Assembly (NCBI RefSeq): GCF_037975245.1
Contig: NC_092583.1
Coordinates: 9,075,764 to 9,139,763 of the forward strand
Source of the DNA: Apostichopus japonicus
Lineage: Eukaryota > Echinodermata > Holothuroidea > Aspidochirotida > Stichopodidae
Direction of reading: 5' to 3'
DNA length: 64,000 nt
This document shows positions 36,201-44,359 of the stretch, one piece after another (the first letter of the stretch is position 1; every line of letters starts with the position of its first letter). Below the pieces are notes generated by a model. It ran no database searches, was not told where the DNA came from, and saw only the letters and a program-made list of their open reading frames with translations. Made by a program: the position numbers and the translations under genes.

Positions 36201-38705
36201 TTGTTTCATTTTTCATGTTAATAGAGTCTTTTCAATGAAGAAATCTACCAGCAAAAGGGAACAATAATTCATGATCCTCTATCTTTTCAACTCAAATCTA
36301 TGACTTCAACTTTACATCTTAGCACTAACTCCAGTACATCACAGTGTAATCCACATCCTAGAAAAGTGGTTAGTAATACTTGTAAAATATTCTTTTTTAT
36401 GTGTCGGCAAAATGCAATGAATGCATCTAATTCCTGTTCCACAGGTAATTTGCATTTGTTGGAAGTATAGTTCTATGCATATGTTGAGTGGTATGTATAT
36501 GGTGTAAGCATATGTTGTTATACAAATAAACATCATGAATTTTAAAACTGTCTCCTTCTATCATCCCTATGATATGCAATGGATGAAAAGGTCCCGGCTG
36601 CAGTTGTCTATACAGTTGATTTCATTATGGACTAGTCCTTCATTCCATCCTCATTGACTGTCCATGTATTAATTATATAAGTACTTTTTAATGTGTGTGT
36701 AACTGTTATGGTCTCTTACTTGTCTTGTATGTTGTTGATAATACGAATAATCATTCTGTTCAAAGCTTATATGAGCTGAATAGAATATGATGTTGATAGT
36801 TTATAGTCTCAAGGCCAAAGCCTGGTCAAATGAATTTACAACATCCATCAATCTCAATATGCCTAATTCCATTAGTTGGTCTGAAAGTACTTCAGTTCAC
36901 CATATGTGTTCCCACTGGGAGACATGTGTGCGGTCAAAGTCTAGCACACAGCTATATTTACAAATTACTTTGCATATTCCAATGTATACACCTGGATAAA
37001 GACTGGCAATTGAGGTTAATTCCTTGCTCAATGCCAGGTCGTTACTGTCCAGTCGACCAGTACTGGGACCTGCATTCTTTAAATTGCAAGCCTGGTGCCC
37101 TAACAAGTTTACCATCGTGCTCAAGGCTCTCAAAAGGTAAATTAAATAATAATTAATCATCTCTGTATTTTTCTCTCTTAAAGGATGTTGCTATGGAAAC
37201 CCTATGGGTAAACAACAGACACAAGGTAGAATTCCATCTTCAGAATGAAGGGATCAAAGATACTGTCAATCTGGAAATAGAAGCAAGATATGGGATGTCC
37301 ATGAAGAGTCTATTCCAGCTGGATATTCAGTTGCAGGTAACTTAATTTTGGTTTAAATTAACACAAAGAAAAATTTAATACAATGAGTTTAACATTTTAC
37401 TTTGGGATTTTTCTTATCTACTGAGATTTCTTTTATACTTATTTATTTTTGTGTCTTTACCATTATTACCATTATTACATTCTCTAAGTCATGTTTCCAT
37501 TTCTATTGAAGTTTCTACTTTGTTTGCCTAAATTAATGAAGTGATTTCCATAATAAAGGTTTGAAATATTATGTGACAATTTTACACAAAGCAAAAATCC
37601 ATATGACAAGCCGTCTTCATATCACAAATGTAATACATACGAAATATCCTTAACAGTAAATACTACTTAGCATATCTTAACATTATCGCTTAAACCACAT
37701 TTTGATACAAACTGTCAATTTCAAGAGGTGCACAAACTAATTTTCTAAGAGAATCATCAAGCTTTTCCTCTTCATTTCCTCTTCACAGATAGACAAATTA
37801 CTACATATTGACCAAATCACATCTCCATTCCAGCTCATCCTACCTGAATGTGAGTAATTAATTACGATATTTAAAAGCATGTACTTAACTGTATGCTATA
37901 TGTTAAGTGTTGATGTCTGCTTTACAATCCTTTCATATGAGATGTATACATGCAATCTTACTTTTCATAAATCAATATTTACATACTGCCTATAATTCCT
38001 TACATATGAGATGTATACACCTAATCCTCCTTTGCATAGAGGAGTCCCGTGGTGCAGTTGCCATGTCAACTGGTAGACCAACTATCAGCTATTTGCAATA
38101 TTTGATATTAAGAAAACATCAGTTTTGACACCAAAGCAAAACACTTAAAGACTTGATATATATATATATATATATATATATACTGTATTGAAGTCTCACT
38201 GCAGTAAAAATTAAAAATTCATGAAATTCAACAACCTGTTTCAAAATATACATTTGTCTATTTTGCCCGTGTGTGTAAGAAACACATCACTGCTGTCTCA
38301 CAATTCTGAATATTGTTTGCACGAAACAGGTTCTGCTGATTTTACTGTATGTAGAGTAATATATATTTAATATGAACAATTTCCTTTTCTTTCAACCTCA
38401 CAGCCATCATCAACTCTTTTGATCAGCTAAAGCAGAACTTATCAGAACACCTTGATGTAGACCAATCTACCCTGCTGGCAAATATTTTCAAACTTCCCGA
38501 GGAAGGAATCTCTGATATCAAGAAGCACAAAACGCCAGGAATTTTTTTGTTAGAGAAGCTGACCAAAAAATCACTGATATCTCCCACAAACATTACAAAA
38601 TTGGAAAATGCCCTAACAGAACAAGGCAATGAAGAATGTGCAAAACTTGTCAGAAACTTCAGAAGTAAAAATCCTGTAGTTCAAGCAACAATGTGCCCAG
38701 AATAA
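13563..38705 (+). CDS. DED/ZU5/death-fold multidomain protein (whole gene, 18 exons)
   Basis: Coding exons, all GT..AG: 13563-13827, 15144-15670, 17599-17683, 27833-28156, 28710-29192, 29386-29612, 30035-30196, 31257-31409, 32117-32177, 32789-33105, 33467-33644, 33980-34006, 34123-34446, 35315-35544, 36225-36368, 37184-37336, 37789-37849, 38404-38705. They total 4,023 nt and every junction preserves phase. Counting from the first exon, the order is DED-like (1-88), coiled coil (89-264), death-fold (293-400), ZU5 (about 460-555), UPA-like (562-762), death-fold (763-868), UBA-like (869-927), ZU5 (937-1044), UPA-like (1045-1240), death-fold (1241-1340). ZU5-UPA-death arrangements are known from UNC5, PIDD1 and ankyrins, where they regulate assembly of death-domain complexes. 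A role as a cytosolic apoptosis or immune scaffold is inferred. No signal peptide or transmembrane segment is visible, but the true N-terminus is missing. Confidence 0.75.
14153..14191. repeat. Perfect 17-bp-stem hairpin
   Basis: GTTGTACCAGGGAGTTG, loop TTATG, then the exact complement. It lies in the intron after the DED exon. Confidence 0.85.
15144..15670 (+). CDS. Exon: coiled coil of 14-residue repeats
   Basis: Acceptor TTTGTTTCAG, donor GAG|GTTAGA, phase 1 in and phase 0 out. It encodes about 176 residues made of near-identical 14-residue (42-bp) units of the type EEERQQLTDKLKTT, roughly ten copies. Each is two heptads, so a long parallel coiled coil is expected, probably for oligomerisation. 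Frame continuity with the DED exon (T plus AT gives Tyr) supports membership in the same gene. Confidence 0.7.
15671..17598. other. Intron (coiled coil to linker)
   Basis: AT-rich intron. A diverged GGTCA-repeat region begins near 17030 and continues to about 17560. Nothing else is recognised. Confidence 0.5.
17599..17683 (+). CDS. Exon: short acidic linker
   Basis: Acceptor TTTTTACAATGCAG, donor G|GTAGGA, phase 0 in and phase 1 out. It encodes VSFASVTGEETLLEECETP and then DVSQESTLA, an acidic linker. Both phases fit the coiled-coil exon before and the death-fold exon after, across a 10.1-kb intron. Extra exons in that intron cannot be excluded. Confidence 0.5.
18189..18314. repeat. Perfect 45-bp-arm palindrome with (TA)n loop
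   Basis: Left arm 18189-18233 and right arm 18270-18314 are exact reverse complements. The loop is a (TA)n tract with one AAATA interruption. The arms contain AGGTGTTGATATGCC and TTATTTGCTTG. Confidence 0.9.
18660..19440 (+). repeat. Tandem ~145-bp GGTCA repeat array
   Basis: ATATCTCAA recurs at about 18691, 18835, 18980, 19125 and 19271, a spacing of 144-146 bp. Each unit has TGTAAACACG, ATATCTCAAGAAGGGAAG, a GTGTGTAGAAGTACCACA phrase, an AAGCCTATTGTTTT phrase and TCAAAGGTCATTTGGGGTCA. Confidence 0.85.
20633..20652 (+). repeat. Poly-G run
   Basis: About 18 consecutive G after TTTTTTTTC. Such runs are error-prone and can form G-quadruplexes. Confidence 0.8.
24790..27560 (+). repeat. 145-bp GGTCA repeat array split by a LINE
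   Basis: Repeat units at about 24790-25000 and 26862-27560 (for example CTCAAGAAGG at 26951 and CTCAAGAAGGGAAGC at 27095) belong to the 18.7-kb family. The break falls inside one unit, between GGTGTGT and AGTACAAGAAGCC, where the LINE lies. Confidence 0.75.
25001..26861 (+). mobile_element. 5'-truncated L2/CR1-like LINE with decayed reverse transcriptase
   Basis: One frame encodes a non-LTR reverse transcriptase: YRPISNLSFVSKVLEK, QSAYKSGHSTETALN, GVPQGSVLGPVLFSLYL and a YADETQLL box. The endonuclease part is missing. The 3' end has the L2/CR1-type tail (AAGCGCTTTGAGC, then GGCGCTATAATAG, then TTATTATTATTATT). Decay is clear. The first catalytic Asp motif reads SAFHTVNH (expected F-D), the YADD box reads YADE, and an in-frame TAG at 26492-26494 interrupts a frame that continues to the TAA at 26774. 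It is an old insertion in the repeat array, in an intron, on the same strand as the host gene. Confidence 0.85.
27833..28156 (+). CDS. Exon: death-fold domain, module A
   Basis: Acceptor TTTACATCTCAG, donor CAG|GTAAGA, phase 1 in and out. It encodes 108 residues: STLKLATLFGLPPAEIDML, then TPGITLIKFMKTRNII and DVTNLQKGLVYIQ. This is the six-helix death-superfamily pattern (LA..FGLP..E+..+, PG..L+..+..R.II, L..L..I). It is homologous to the exons at 32789 and 38404. Whether it is DD or DED type cannot be decided by eye. Confidence 0.7.
28710..29192 (+). CDS. Exon: linker plus ZU5 domain, module A
   Basis: Acceptor TATTATTTTTAG, donor G|GTAAAT, phase 1 in and out, 483 nt. After a charged linker of about 55 residues the ZU5 signature is clear: GGTISVMGVHLTIPKDAL, then ISVKVIYDP, then RMTPLIKLEPEGLALNKPAH and LTIPHSAIIPE. 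ZU5 domains pack against UPA domains in UNC5, ankyrin and PIDD1. Confidence 0.85.
29386..29612 (+). CDS. Exon: UPA-like segment 1, module A
   Basis: 227 nt, phase 1 in and phase 0 out, donor AAG|GTGAGG. It encodes ITWTEEKSVDSKLEREKISL, then IFRIVPFIDGILDSKDDVLI. It directly follows ZU5, as UPA does in UNC5 and PIDD1, and has the same length (plus or minus one codon) as the exon at 35315. Confidence 0.65.
30035..30196 (+). CDS. Exon: UPA-like segment 2, module A
   Basis: 162 nt, phase 0 in and out. Acceptor TGATATTTTAG, donor AAG|GTTTGT. It encodes LLLEDYQSKLSLGNYTTFQ and then YIDLMMSSPGDSYHM. It corresponds in position to the 144-nt exon at 36225. Confidence 0.6.
30838..31133. mobile_element. 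hAT-type MITE in intron
   Basis: Terminal inverted repeats CAGGCGCGTAGCC (30838-30850) and GGCTACGCGCCTG (31121-31133) are exact complements. The element is 296 bp. Flanks CTTGGGGG and TTTGGGGG match at 7 of 8 positions, as expected for the 8-bp target duplication of hAT elements. It has no coding capacity and lies in the intron between exons ending at 30196 and starting at 31257. Confidence 0.8.
31257..31409 (+). CDS. Exon: UPA-like segment 3, module A
   Basis: 153 nt, phase 0 in and out. Acceptor TTATCAATTAG, donor AAG|GTGAGT. It encodes HVDIDHLCAASRVSHQFRL and then MVDVKLKVSQHE. It is exactly the length of the exon at 37184. Confidence 0.65.
32117..32177 (+). CDS. Exon: short 61-nt exon, module A
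   Basis: Acceptor TTTTCTTCAG, donor G|GTAAGT, phase 0 in and phase 1 out. It encodes VKNILLSPESQKILFRELHL. Length and phase equal those of the exon at 37789. Confidence 0.65.
32789..33105 (+). CDS. Exon: death-fold domain, start of module B
   Basis: 317 nt, phase 1 in and phase 0 out. Acceptor CTCACTTCAG, donor ATA|GTATGT. It encodes HCEQLGMFFGLTPAEKETI, then GEILMKILDERELIMPDRM and LYEGLKAI, the same fold pattern as 27833. A Lys-rich tail (QKKNGKEKEGAKDDKK) follows. Confidence 0.7.
33467..33644 (+). CDS. Exon: UBA-like helical domain (module B only)
   Basis: 178 nt, phase 0 in and phase 1 out. Acceptor TTATTCCTTCAG, donor G|GTAAAG. It encodes NFKILIEEGYKRLDIQGAL, then LSHGKLDLGRRLLLLAKEE. 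This resembles a three-helix UBA domain (L+E.GY...+I..AL..+...L...R.LL). UBA domains usually bind ubiquitin. The assignment is by pattern only. Module A has no counterpart. Confidence 0.5.
33980..34006 (+). CDS. 27-nt microexon
   Basis: Acceptor CATTATTGTAG, donor G|GTAAGA, phase 1 on both sides, encoding DKYPIEAAL. Because its length is a multiple of three with equal phases, it could be skipped without changing frame. Confidence 0.5.
34123..34446 (+). CDS. Exon: ZU5 domain, module B
   Basis: 324 nt, phase 1 in and out. Acceptor TTTCTCCTCCAG, donor G|GTCTGT. It encodes GGEVVIAGVILRVPAGALH, then IVSLWVSTEP, LTPFVKFGPESLTFHKPVT and VIIPHCAF, a complete ZU5 signature. It is better conserved against the family consensus (VPAGAL, FGPESLTFHKPV) than the module A copy. 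Confidence 0.85.
34507..35314. other. Intron with diverged GGTCA repeat
   Basis: The part near 34770-34990 carries a degraded copy of the dispersed repeat (GGTCATTTGAGGTTAAT, then AAAACCTTCATAACTGC). Nothing else is recognised. Confidence 0.4.
35315..35544 (+). CDS. Exon: UPA-like segment 1, module B
   Basis: 230 nt, phase 1 in and phase 0 out, donor GAA|GTAAGT. It encodes VKWSLERKHLSCSMNSQHL, then CILPIINRVSDPGDQLTIHL. It parallels the exon at 29386 (W..E, then P-I-I followed by D..+.I). Confidence 0.65.
36225..36368 (+). CDS. Exon: UPA-like segment 2, module B
   Basis: 144 nt, phase 0 in and out. Acceptor CATGTTAATAG, donor GTG|GTTAGT. It encodes SLFNEEIYQQKGTIIHDPL, then FQLKSMTSTLHL. 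Confidence 0.6.
37184..37336 (+). CDS. Exon: UPA-like segment 3, module B
   Basis: 153 nt, phase 0 in and out. Acceptor CTCTCTTAAAG, donor CAG|GTAACT. It encodes TLWVNNRHKVEFHLQNEG, then VNLEIEARYGM, aligning end to end with the exon at 31257. Confidence 0.65.
37789..37849 (+). CDS. Exon: short 61-nt exon, module B
   Basis: Acceptor CTCTTCACAG, donor T|GTGAGT, phase 0 in and phase 1 out. It encodes IDKLLHIDQITSPFQLILPE. Confidence 0.65.
38404..38705 (+). CDS. Terminal exon: C-terminal death-fold domain
   Basis: 302 nt, phase 1 in, ending at the TAA 38703-38705. It encodes QSTLLANIFKLPEEGISDI, then KTPGIFLLEKLTKKSLISP and ITKLENALTEQG, the third copy of the death-fold seen at 27833 and 32789. 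A polyadenylation signal AATAAA lies at 39599-39604. Confidence 0.7.
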
Positions 38706-39598
38706 TGACTGAAAACATGTTGTGGGTTATTGTAAGCAAATAATGATGAATATGAACATCATATCACCAGTGGAGCTGTACCCAGGAATTTATTCACTTG
38801 AGAGGGGGTGCGGAAGTCTGTGAGGCATTTTGTACAAACTGTTATTTACAATCAGAGCTTATAAGCACAGGACTATAAGTGTAATTACAAATGTAGGAGT
38901 TACATGAAATATTCTCCTCTCTGTATAATATGGTCATGTATATATATATATATATATATATACTCTATGTGACTACGTCCATATTGGTATACTTGCCTTT
39001 AATAGGCAAACAATAACAAGTATCATATGCAACCATTTCAGTATGTGTGTGCGTGTAAGATGCCGTACTTTGTCAACATAATATCTCAACCACATTATTA
39101 ATGTTGACAATCCTGATACTATTGATGTATAGCTTCCCTATTGTGATTACAATGTTGTGAATGTTGTGGTGGCTCTCAAAGGTCATATAAGTTCCAAATA
39201 TGGCAAAATGTGAAATCGTTCTATATCAGAATAATAGTAACTTTGAAAGAGTTTTAATATGGAAGGTCCATTGTTTGTCACACTTGGACTGATGTGTCAG
39301 TTTGTACATCAACCTGTTACTTAAAGATGATGTTTGACAATTCCCATCACGATTGGCTACTTCTGAAAGGTATATTCGGTGGATCAAACAATTCTTAGAT
39401 AATTACTGCTTCCTTTGGTCAAACCACATCCGAATAGCCTATCTTTGTAGAAAGATATGAATTTGTTAAATATGATCGTAGTAAGTTGTGAATGCATCTG
39501 GAATTAACAGAATGAATGTCATGATGGTAATTGAGCTGAATGTGTTCTGTTCTTCATAGTATCTATATCATGTATGTATAGAAGTATAAACAATCTTC

Positions 39599-39604
39599 AA
39601 TAAA
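39599..39604 (+). terminator. Polyadenylation signal (candidate)
   Basis: AATAAA about 0.9 kb after the stop of the death-domain gene. Confidence 0.4.
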
Positions 39605-40910
39605 AGCTGAGAGCTGATGAACTATCTGGCTTTCAAAGAAATGTACATATTCACTTTATTTTATTGACAATACATAAACAAACTCAGTAATCATTGATTA
39701 TGAATGTATAGAGTTGGTATTACCTCTAAGTTTAAGGGTGATGGGAGGGGGACTATGCCATTACCAAATGTATCTCTGGATAAAGTGGAAGTAACAGATT
39801 CAAAATACATTACAACAGGACTCTCAATACTCATTTAAGTACAGAGATCAAATGGTTCTCATGAAGACCTTGATTATAGGTTTTACTTTGGCATACCTAT
39901 TCGTTCATGACCCTTTTTAAAAAAAACCACAACCCTTCCATACGTATATACCTTTGTTGAACAGATTTTTTTGGGGGGCATTCCTATAGAAACTCGGGCA
40001 AACATTAACTCCTACACATGTATCAAGTAACTCTTCTATTCATTTAGTACTAGTTCTCTTGATGTGACCCAGCAAGTGGGACCTCAACCTGTTAACGACA
40101 ACTTTTACTCTCCTTTCAACGCGATATCTTATGTGCTTTGGTGATTTAAAAGTTTTTTTTTTTAAGAATGAATATTGATATTTATAACTTTTTCATCCTT
40201 GACTTGTCGATATCTTGGATAGTTTGGGATATATTTGAACACAGCCAGAACATGTATATAGAAACTGTATATAGAGAATAAAATTAATCTTCGCATTTTG
40301 CTGTTTTGTGATTATTTTTATGTGAACCGCACGGCCGTAGCCTGTGTGCAAGGGAGGGGGGGGGGGTGGGGGCAAGAGGCAGCTGTTCCCCTGTGATGTC
40401 CACTTCCTAAATTAAAAAAAAGCCTACGATACACCCTTTACAATATCGTTCATTAGCTTTGCAAAATCACACTTCCCTTGTTTTCATTTTCCGATGTTTT
40501 CGTTGAGTTTTACACATGAATAATACTTATAAGTGTCGAGATGGGGTGGGCATTTCTTGACAACTGCATTGTATCATTAATTACTTTGAAGGAAAACAGT
40601 GTGGTGGTACAGCCAGGCCCGGGCAAATGGGTCTGCCACCCCCTCCCCTCTTGCAGACTCCTGCTCCCACCCATCAGTGCCAATATTATGGGAAGACAAT
40701 TTCACAAGTGACAAAATACACGATATTTGCAAAATCATTCACTTCGACTCTTTTTTGAATTCGAACAATCAGGAAATGACGTAATGACATAACGTAAGAG
40801 CAAGTACTACTTGAAGATGTACATGAAAGTAACTAACTGGTACGTACTTCAGTGAGGTGGGGGGGGGGTGCATGAGGCATTGTGGCGTATACATTTTAAC
40901 ATGACCCAGT

Positions 40911-41250
40911 GGCGTAGGAAGGTACTTTTGAGGGGGGGGGCTGAAGACTGACGGCCGGCCTGGGGGAGGGGTCTAAGGGAAGGGGGTGTCCCCCTCCCCT
41001 TTGGATTTTTTTGCATTTCCAGGTGGCCTCAGATGCAATTTGGTGCAATATAGCACACTTCAACACCCACTCCATTTTGTAAACTTGTATTTTCACATGG
41101 CCTTAGATGCAATTTGGTGCTCCAAATGAGATATTTTGCTCATTTGGAAATGAAAAAGGGGTTTTCTGACTTGCGAACCGGGGGGGATATGGGGGAATGA
41201 TACTTCCGCCCCCCACAATTTTCACTGCCCCCCCCCCCGGTTACAACGCC
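40911..41250. mobile_element. hAT-like non-autonomous element, degraded
   Basis: It begins CAGTGGCGTAGGAAGG, the form of many hAT ends. The inside has complementary-looking GGGGGTGTCCCCCTCCCC runs, and TTAGATGCAATTTGGTGC occurs in two related copies. The right end near 41235-41250 (GTTACAACGCCCTTG) is only an imperfect complement of the left, so the boundary is uncertain. Confidence 0.45.
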
Positions 41251-41502
41251 CTTGATATGACCCCATTTAGATGGTTATAAGTTATTTGTGTGCTATTGGT
41301 TAAATTTATACAAGTGTCCGCTCAGTCGAACAAATAAAGGATCGATTTGGTTCACCAGATACCTCTGAGAACACCACGCCCGCCGTGGCGCCGTTACAAC
41401 GCCATTCACGACGACATCATCGTTGGATCCGAACACTCAGGAAGTGACGTCACATGAAGTAAGAGCAATTACTCCTTTAAGTCCTATGGGAATGCATCTT
41501 AA

Positions 41503-41524
41503 AGATATATATATATATATATAT

Positions 41525-41591
<67 letters not shown>

Positions 41592-41624
41592 TATATATAT
41601 ATATCTATACATATATATATAAAC

Positions 41625-41696
<72 letters not shown>

Positions 41697-41707
41697 ATAT
41701 ATATATT
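41503..41707. repeat. Long interrupted (TA)n tract
   Basis: About 205 bp of TA with sparse C and A interruptions (ATACATAC, ATCTATAC, ATAAACATA). Confidence 0.95.
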
Positions 41708-42447
41708 TCCTCATTCACGGCCTCGTCCGTATCAAACAACTTGGCATATTTACTGTATATAGCATACTAGAATCCGCGTCTCTGGAGTAAAAGTTACATT
41801 TCAGAACAGTTTCAATTTGAAGTCGAGAATAATTTAACACTCCTCAGACTCCTCGCTTCTCTTTTTGTCTGTTTAAGATGTATAGGAGTCATCAGATATT
41901 TGACTTCTCACTGAAAGTGAAGCATTACTGTATTTTTTTTTTGCCGTATAAGGAATATTTTGATTAGGTGAATAGTAAGGCTGCATATAAATTGGGATAT
42001 TCCCGTCTGATTCTCCAATGGTTCTTTCTACATCCCTTATATCTCCTTAGAATCATTATTTCCTGTCTTTAAGTCATAATGAACATCAAAATCTTGCTTG
42101 AGTTCTTGTTTAATCCAACTGTTACGGTTCCTTATCTATATTACGAAGACAAAAACTAAGTGCCATCGTAGAAATACGGCAAAGCAGTGTCACGAAACGA
42201 ACGGCCAGATCAAACGAATACGCGTGCGTATAAGTGCAAGTTGGCTCCATCATTAAGTGTTCATTCATACTTAGTAAAGATTCCTAAATCCTATTGGTCC
42301 ATTCAGGTCAGCTGACCGTGGTTAATCCTGTGAGTAACGCACGGTAAAATAACGGGGCATCACTTTAATAAATCTTTGGTTATATGTAACCAAAAATGTT
42401 TTGTTTTATGATTTTTCCCCCACACAAATGGTAGTGTATGAATGAAC

Positions 42448-42616
42448 GGGGTTAATCAACCGTCTAGCGTGCGTTACTCACATGATTAATGCACTCCGGG
42501 TATTACTGCTATGGCTGGATGCACTCGGGCTCCGCCCTCGTGCATCGCTTGCATTATCCCCCGACGATCGTGCATTAATCCTGTGAGTAACGCACGCTAG
42601 ACCGTTGATTAACCCC
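42448..42616. mobile_element. Foldback element, 47-bp inverted arms
   Basis: Left arm 42448-42494 and right arm 42570-42616 match as inverted repeats at 45 of 47 positions, both ending GGGGTTAATCAAC outward. The 75-bp centre has an inner near-palindrome (GATGCACTCGGGC/GCCCTCGTGCATC). A partial third copy (GGTTAATCCTGTGAGTAACG) lies at about 42319. Confidence 0.8.
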
Positions 42617-42959
42617 TTATTTACGAACGCGATGCAAGAAATAAAACTTGCGTACACAGGCGCGCGCGTGTACTCGCTTCACTTTGTTGTGTGTAAGACT
42701 TATAAGAGTTATCAATCTAGCGCTTTTGGCGTTACGCAAATTCTTTGGGTTGAACATGATACCGTCGCTCCATCCCAACCACTGATTAGGCTTTGCTACT
42801 TAAGGCATGTTATATGATGCCTTTAGTGCGTTCGAGCGCGCAAAAGTCAACGCTTTCTTCACGCAGGTTTACTGACGTCACATAGGCATAAAACTAAGAG
42901 TATTGTATACCTTGACAACGGTATCCTTCAGTTCAATTTGCCTAGCATCACGAACACAT

Positions 42960-43035
42960 AGTACTTGCTTTACCTAGCGAATACAGCGATTTATTTCCAG
43001 AAACTGGAATCCACTGCTTCAAATTCATATTTCTG
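42960..43035 (+). other. Probable 5'UTR exon of kinase gene
   Basis: A consensus donor CTG|GTGAGT at 43036 follows a non-coding stretch. The next exon begins at 44292 after TTTAAATTTCAG, 9 nt before the ATG. The 5' end is not defined. Confidence 0.35.
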
Positions 43036-44300
43036 GTGAGTATACGTTCTCTTTAAATCAATTTGATTAGCGTTTGCTTACAGAAAATAATAATATTTAC
43101 TGTATTTGCCACGCATTGCTGCATTACATGCAGCTATAGTTTGGTGTAATGAATATTCCTTATAGTTATAATTCTGAGCTTGCTATTCATTAAATTTGAT
43201 ATGGACACCCAGGGGCATAGCTAGACTTCATTCTTTCGGGTGTGGGGAGGGGGATAAAAAATTTCCAGGGGCAGGCAGAACCTAATTCCTGGGAAAAATA
43301 TTTATAAATAGTTTTTTTTTGGGGGGGGTGGGGTTTTCATCCCCACGCCTTGTGAATGGGTAAATGATATGAAACCAACTACATAAACGTCAGCACTTCG
43401 GGATAATGAGTTCATTGTTTCTTGAAGATGGTACTATATAGTCATTACCTGGTCGACGGTATATGCGGTATATTTCAACTCATTAATAAAACCATACATA
43501 GAAAATAGACATTTAGCCCTATGTCATAATTATATCATTGCAATATTGAATGATACAATTATTTAAACAGTCCTTAGAAACCGTTAGTTTTATTACATTA
43601 ATCTCCCTTCGAACAACATTATGTAGTTACAAGTACTAGTATATCTAAAGAAAATATCCTGTAATAATTTAATGGCAAGTTTACCCACACTACATCTTAG
43701 CCAAGTTAAGCTTATCCTAGCGTACATAGGTATACGCTTAGAAGGTCTATAGGCCTACATCAGCTCGAGGGTAGCGTAACATGGCCTTGCATAGAAAAGC
43801 CAACAATCCAGACAAGTTTAACCTCTAGTTGTGGCATAACCATGTATTACCCACAAGTCGGTCTAACATAGCACAGAATAGTATAGCATATCATAGCATC
43901 GTAATTTCAGTTCAGCTATATTAAACCTAACCTAGCATAGCATAACAGCTAACAATATGTTTACTTTGCATAACCTAACAACAACTTTGTCATTACTGGC
44001 CTTGTCTTTCCCGAGGTCTTGACTAGCTATCGCATATCGAAGAAAATGTAAGACTCAAATAGCCATCCTCATGACGTAAGGACTAAGATGTGGAATGTCC
44101 TCCATTCGACGCCTCAAATGCGACCCCTCACGAAATCAGTCTTCTGTTGCAAAGCAACAACCCATACTTTGTTTAGATTTTTGGTTCTCATGAAATACAC
44201 ACATGAAACACTCGCAATGTATATACAAGCTATCTATATATTTATATAACACACTTTTATGGTTGTAAACTGTGTTTTTTTTAAATTTCAGTTGGTAACA

Positions 44301-44359
44301 ATGTTATCCAGACATATGAACGAATTCCAACACCACCAAACCCAACCGGCTCTTCATAG
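44301..44359 (+). CDS. Kinase gene, first coding exon
   Basis: ATG at 44301, encoding MLSRHMNEFQHHQTQPALH plus a split Arg codon (AG|A). The phase-2 donor (AG|GTAAAT) fits the acceptor TTTTATAG at 45284. Confidence 0.5.

Larger units (their letters stand above)
38706..42900. other. 3'UTR and intergenic region with repeats
   Basis: After the probable 3'UTR I see (TA)n at 38938-38962, diverged GGTCA-type sequence near 39030-39400, a poly-G-rich stretch with a G/C-rich mobile-element end (CACGGCCGTAGCCTG) near 40330, a hAT-like fragment near 40911-41250, a ~200-bp TA tract at 41503-41707 and a foldback element at 42448-42616. No gene is supported. Confidence 0.55.

Noticed and set aside
41423-41770. 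Ile/Tyr-only frames
   Set aside because: Translation of a (TA)n tract.
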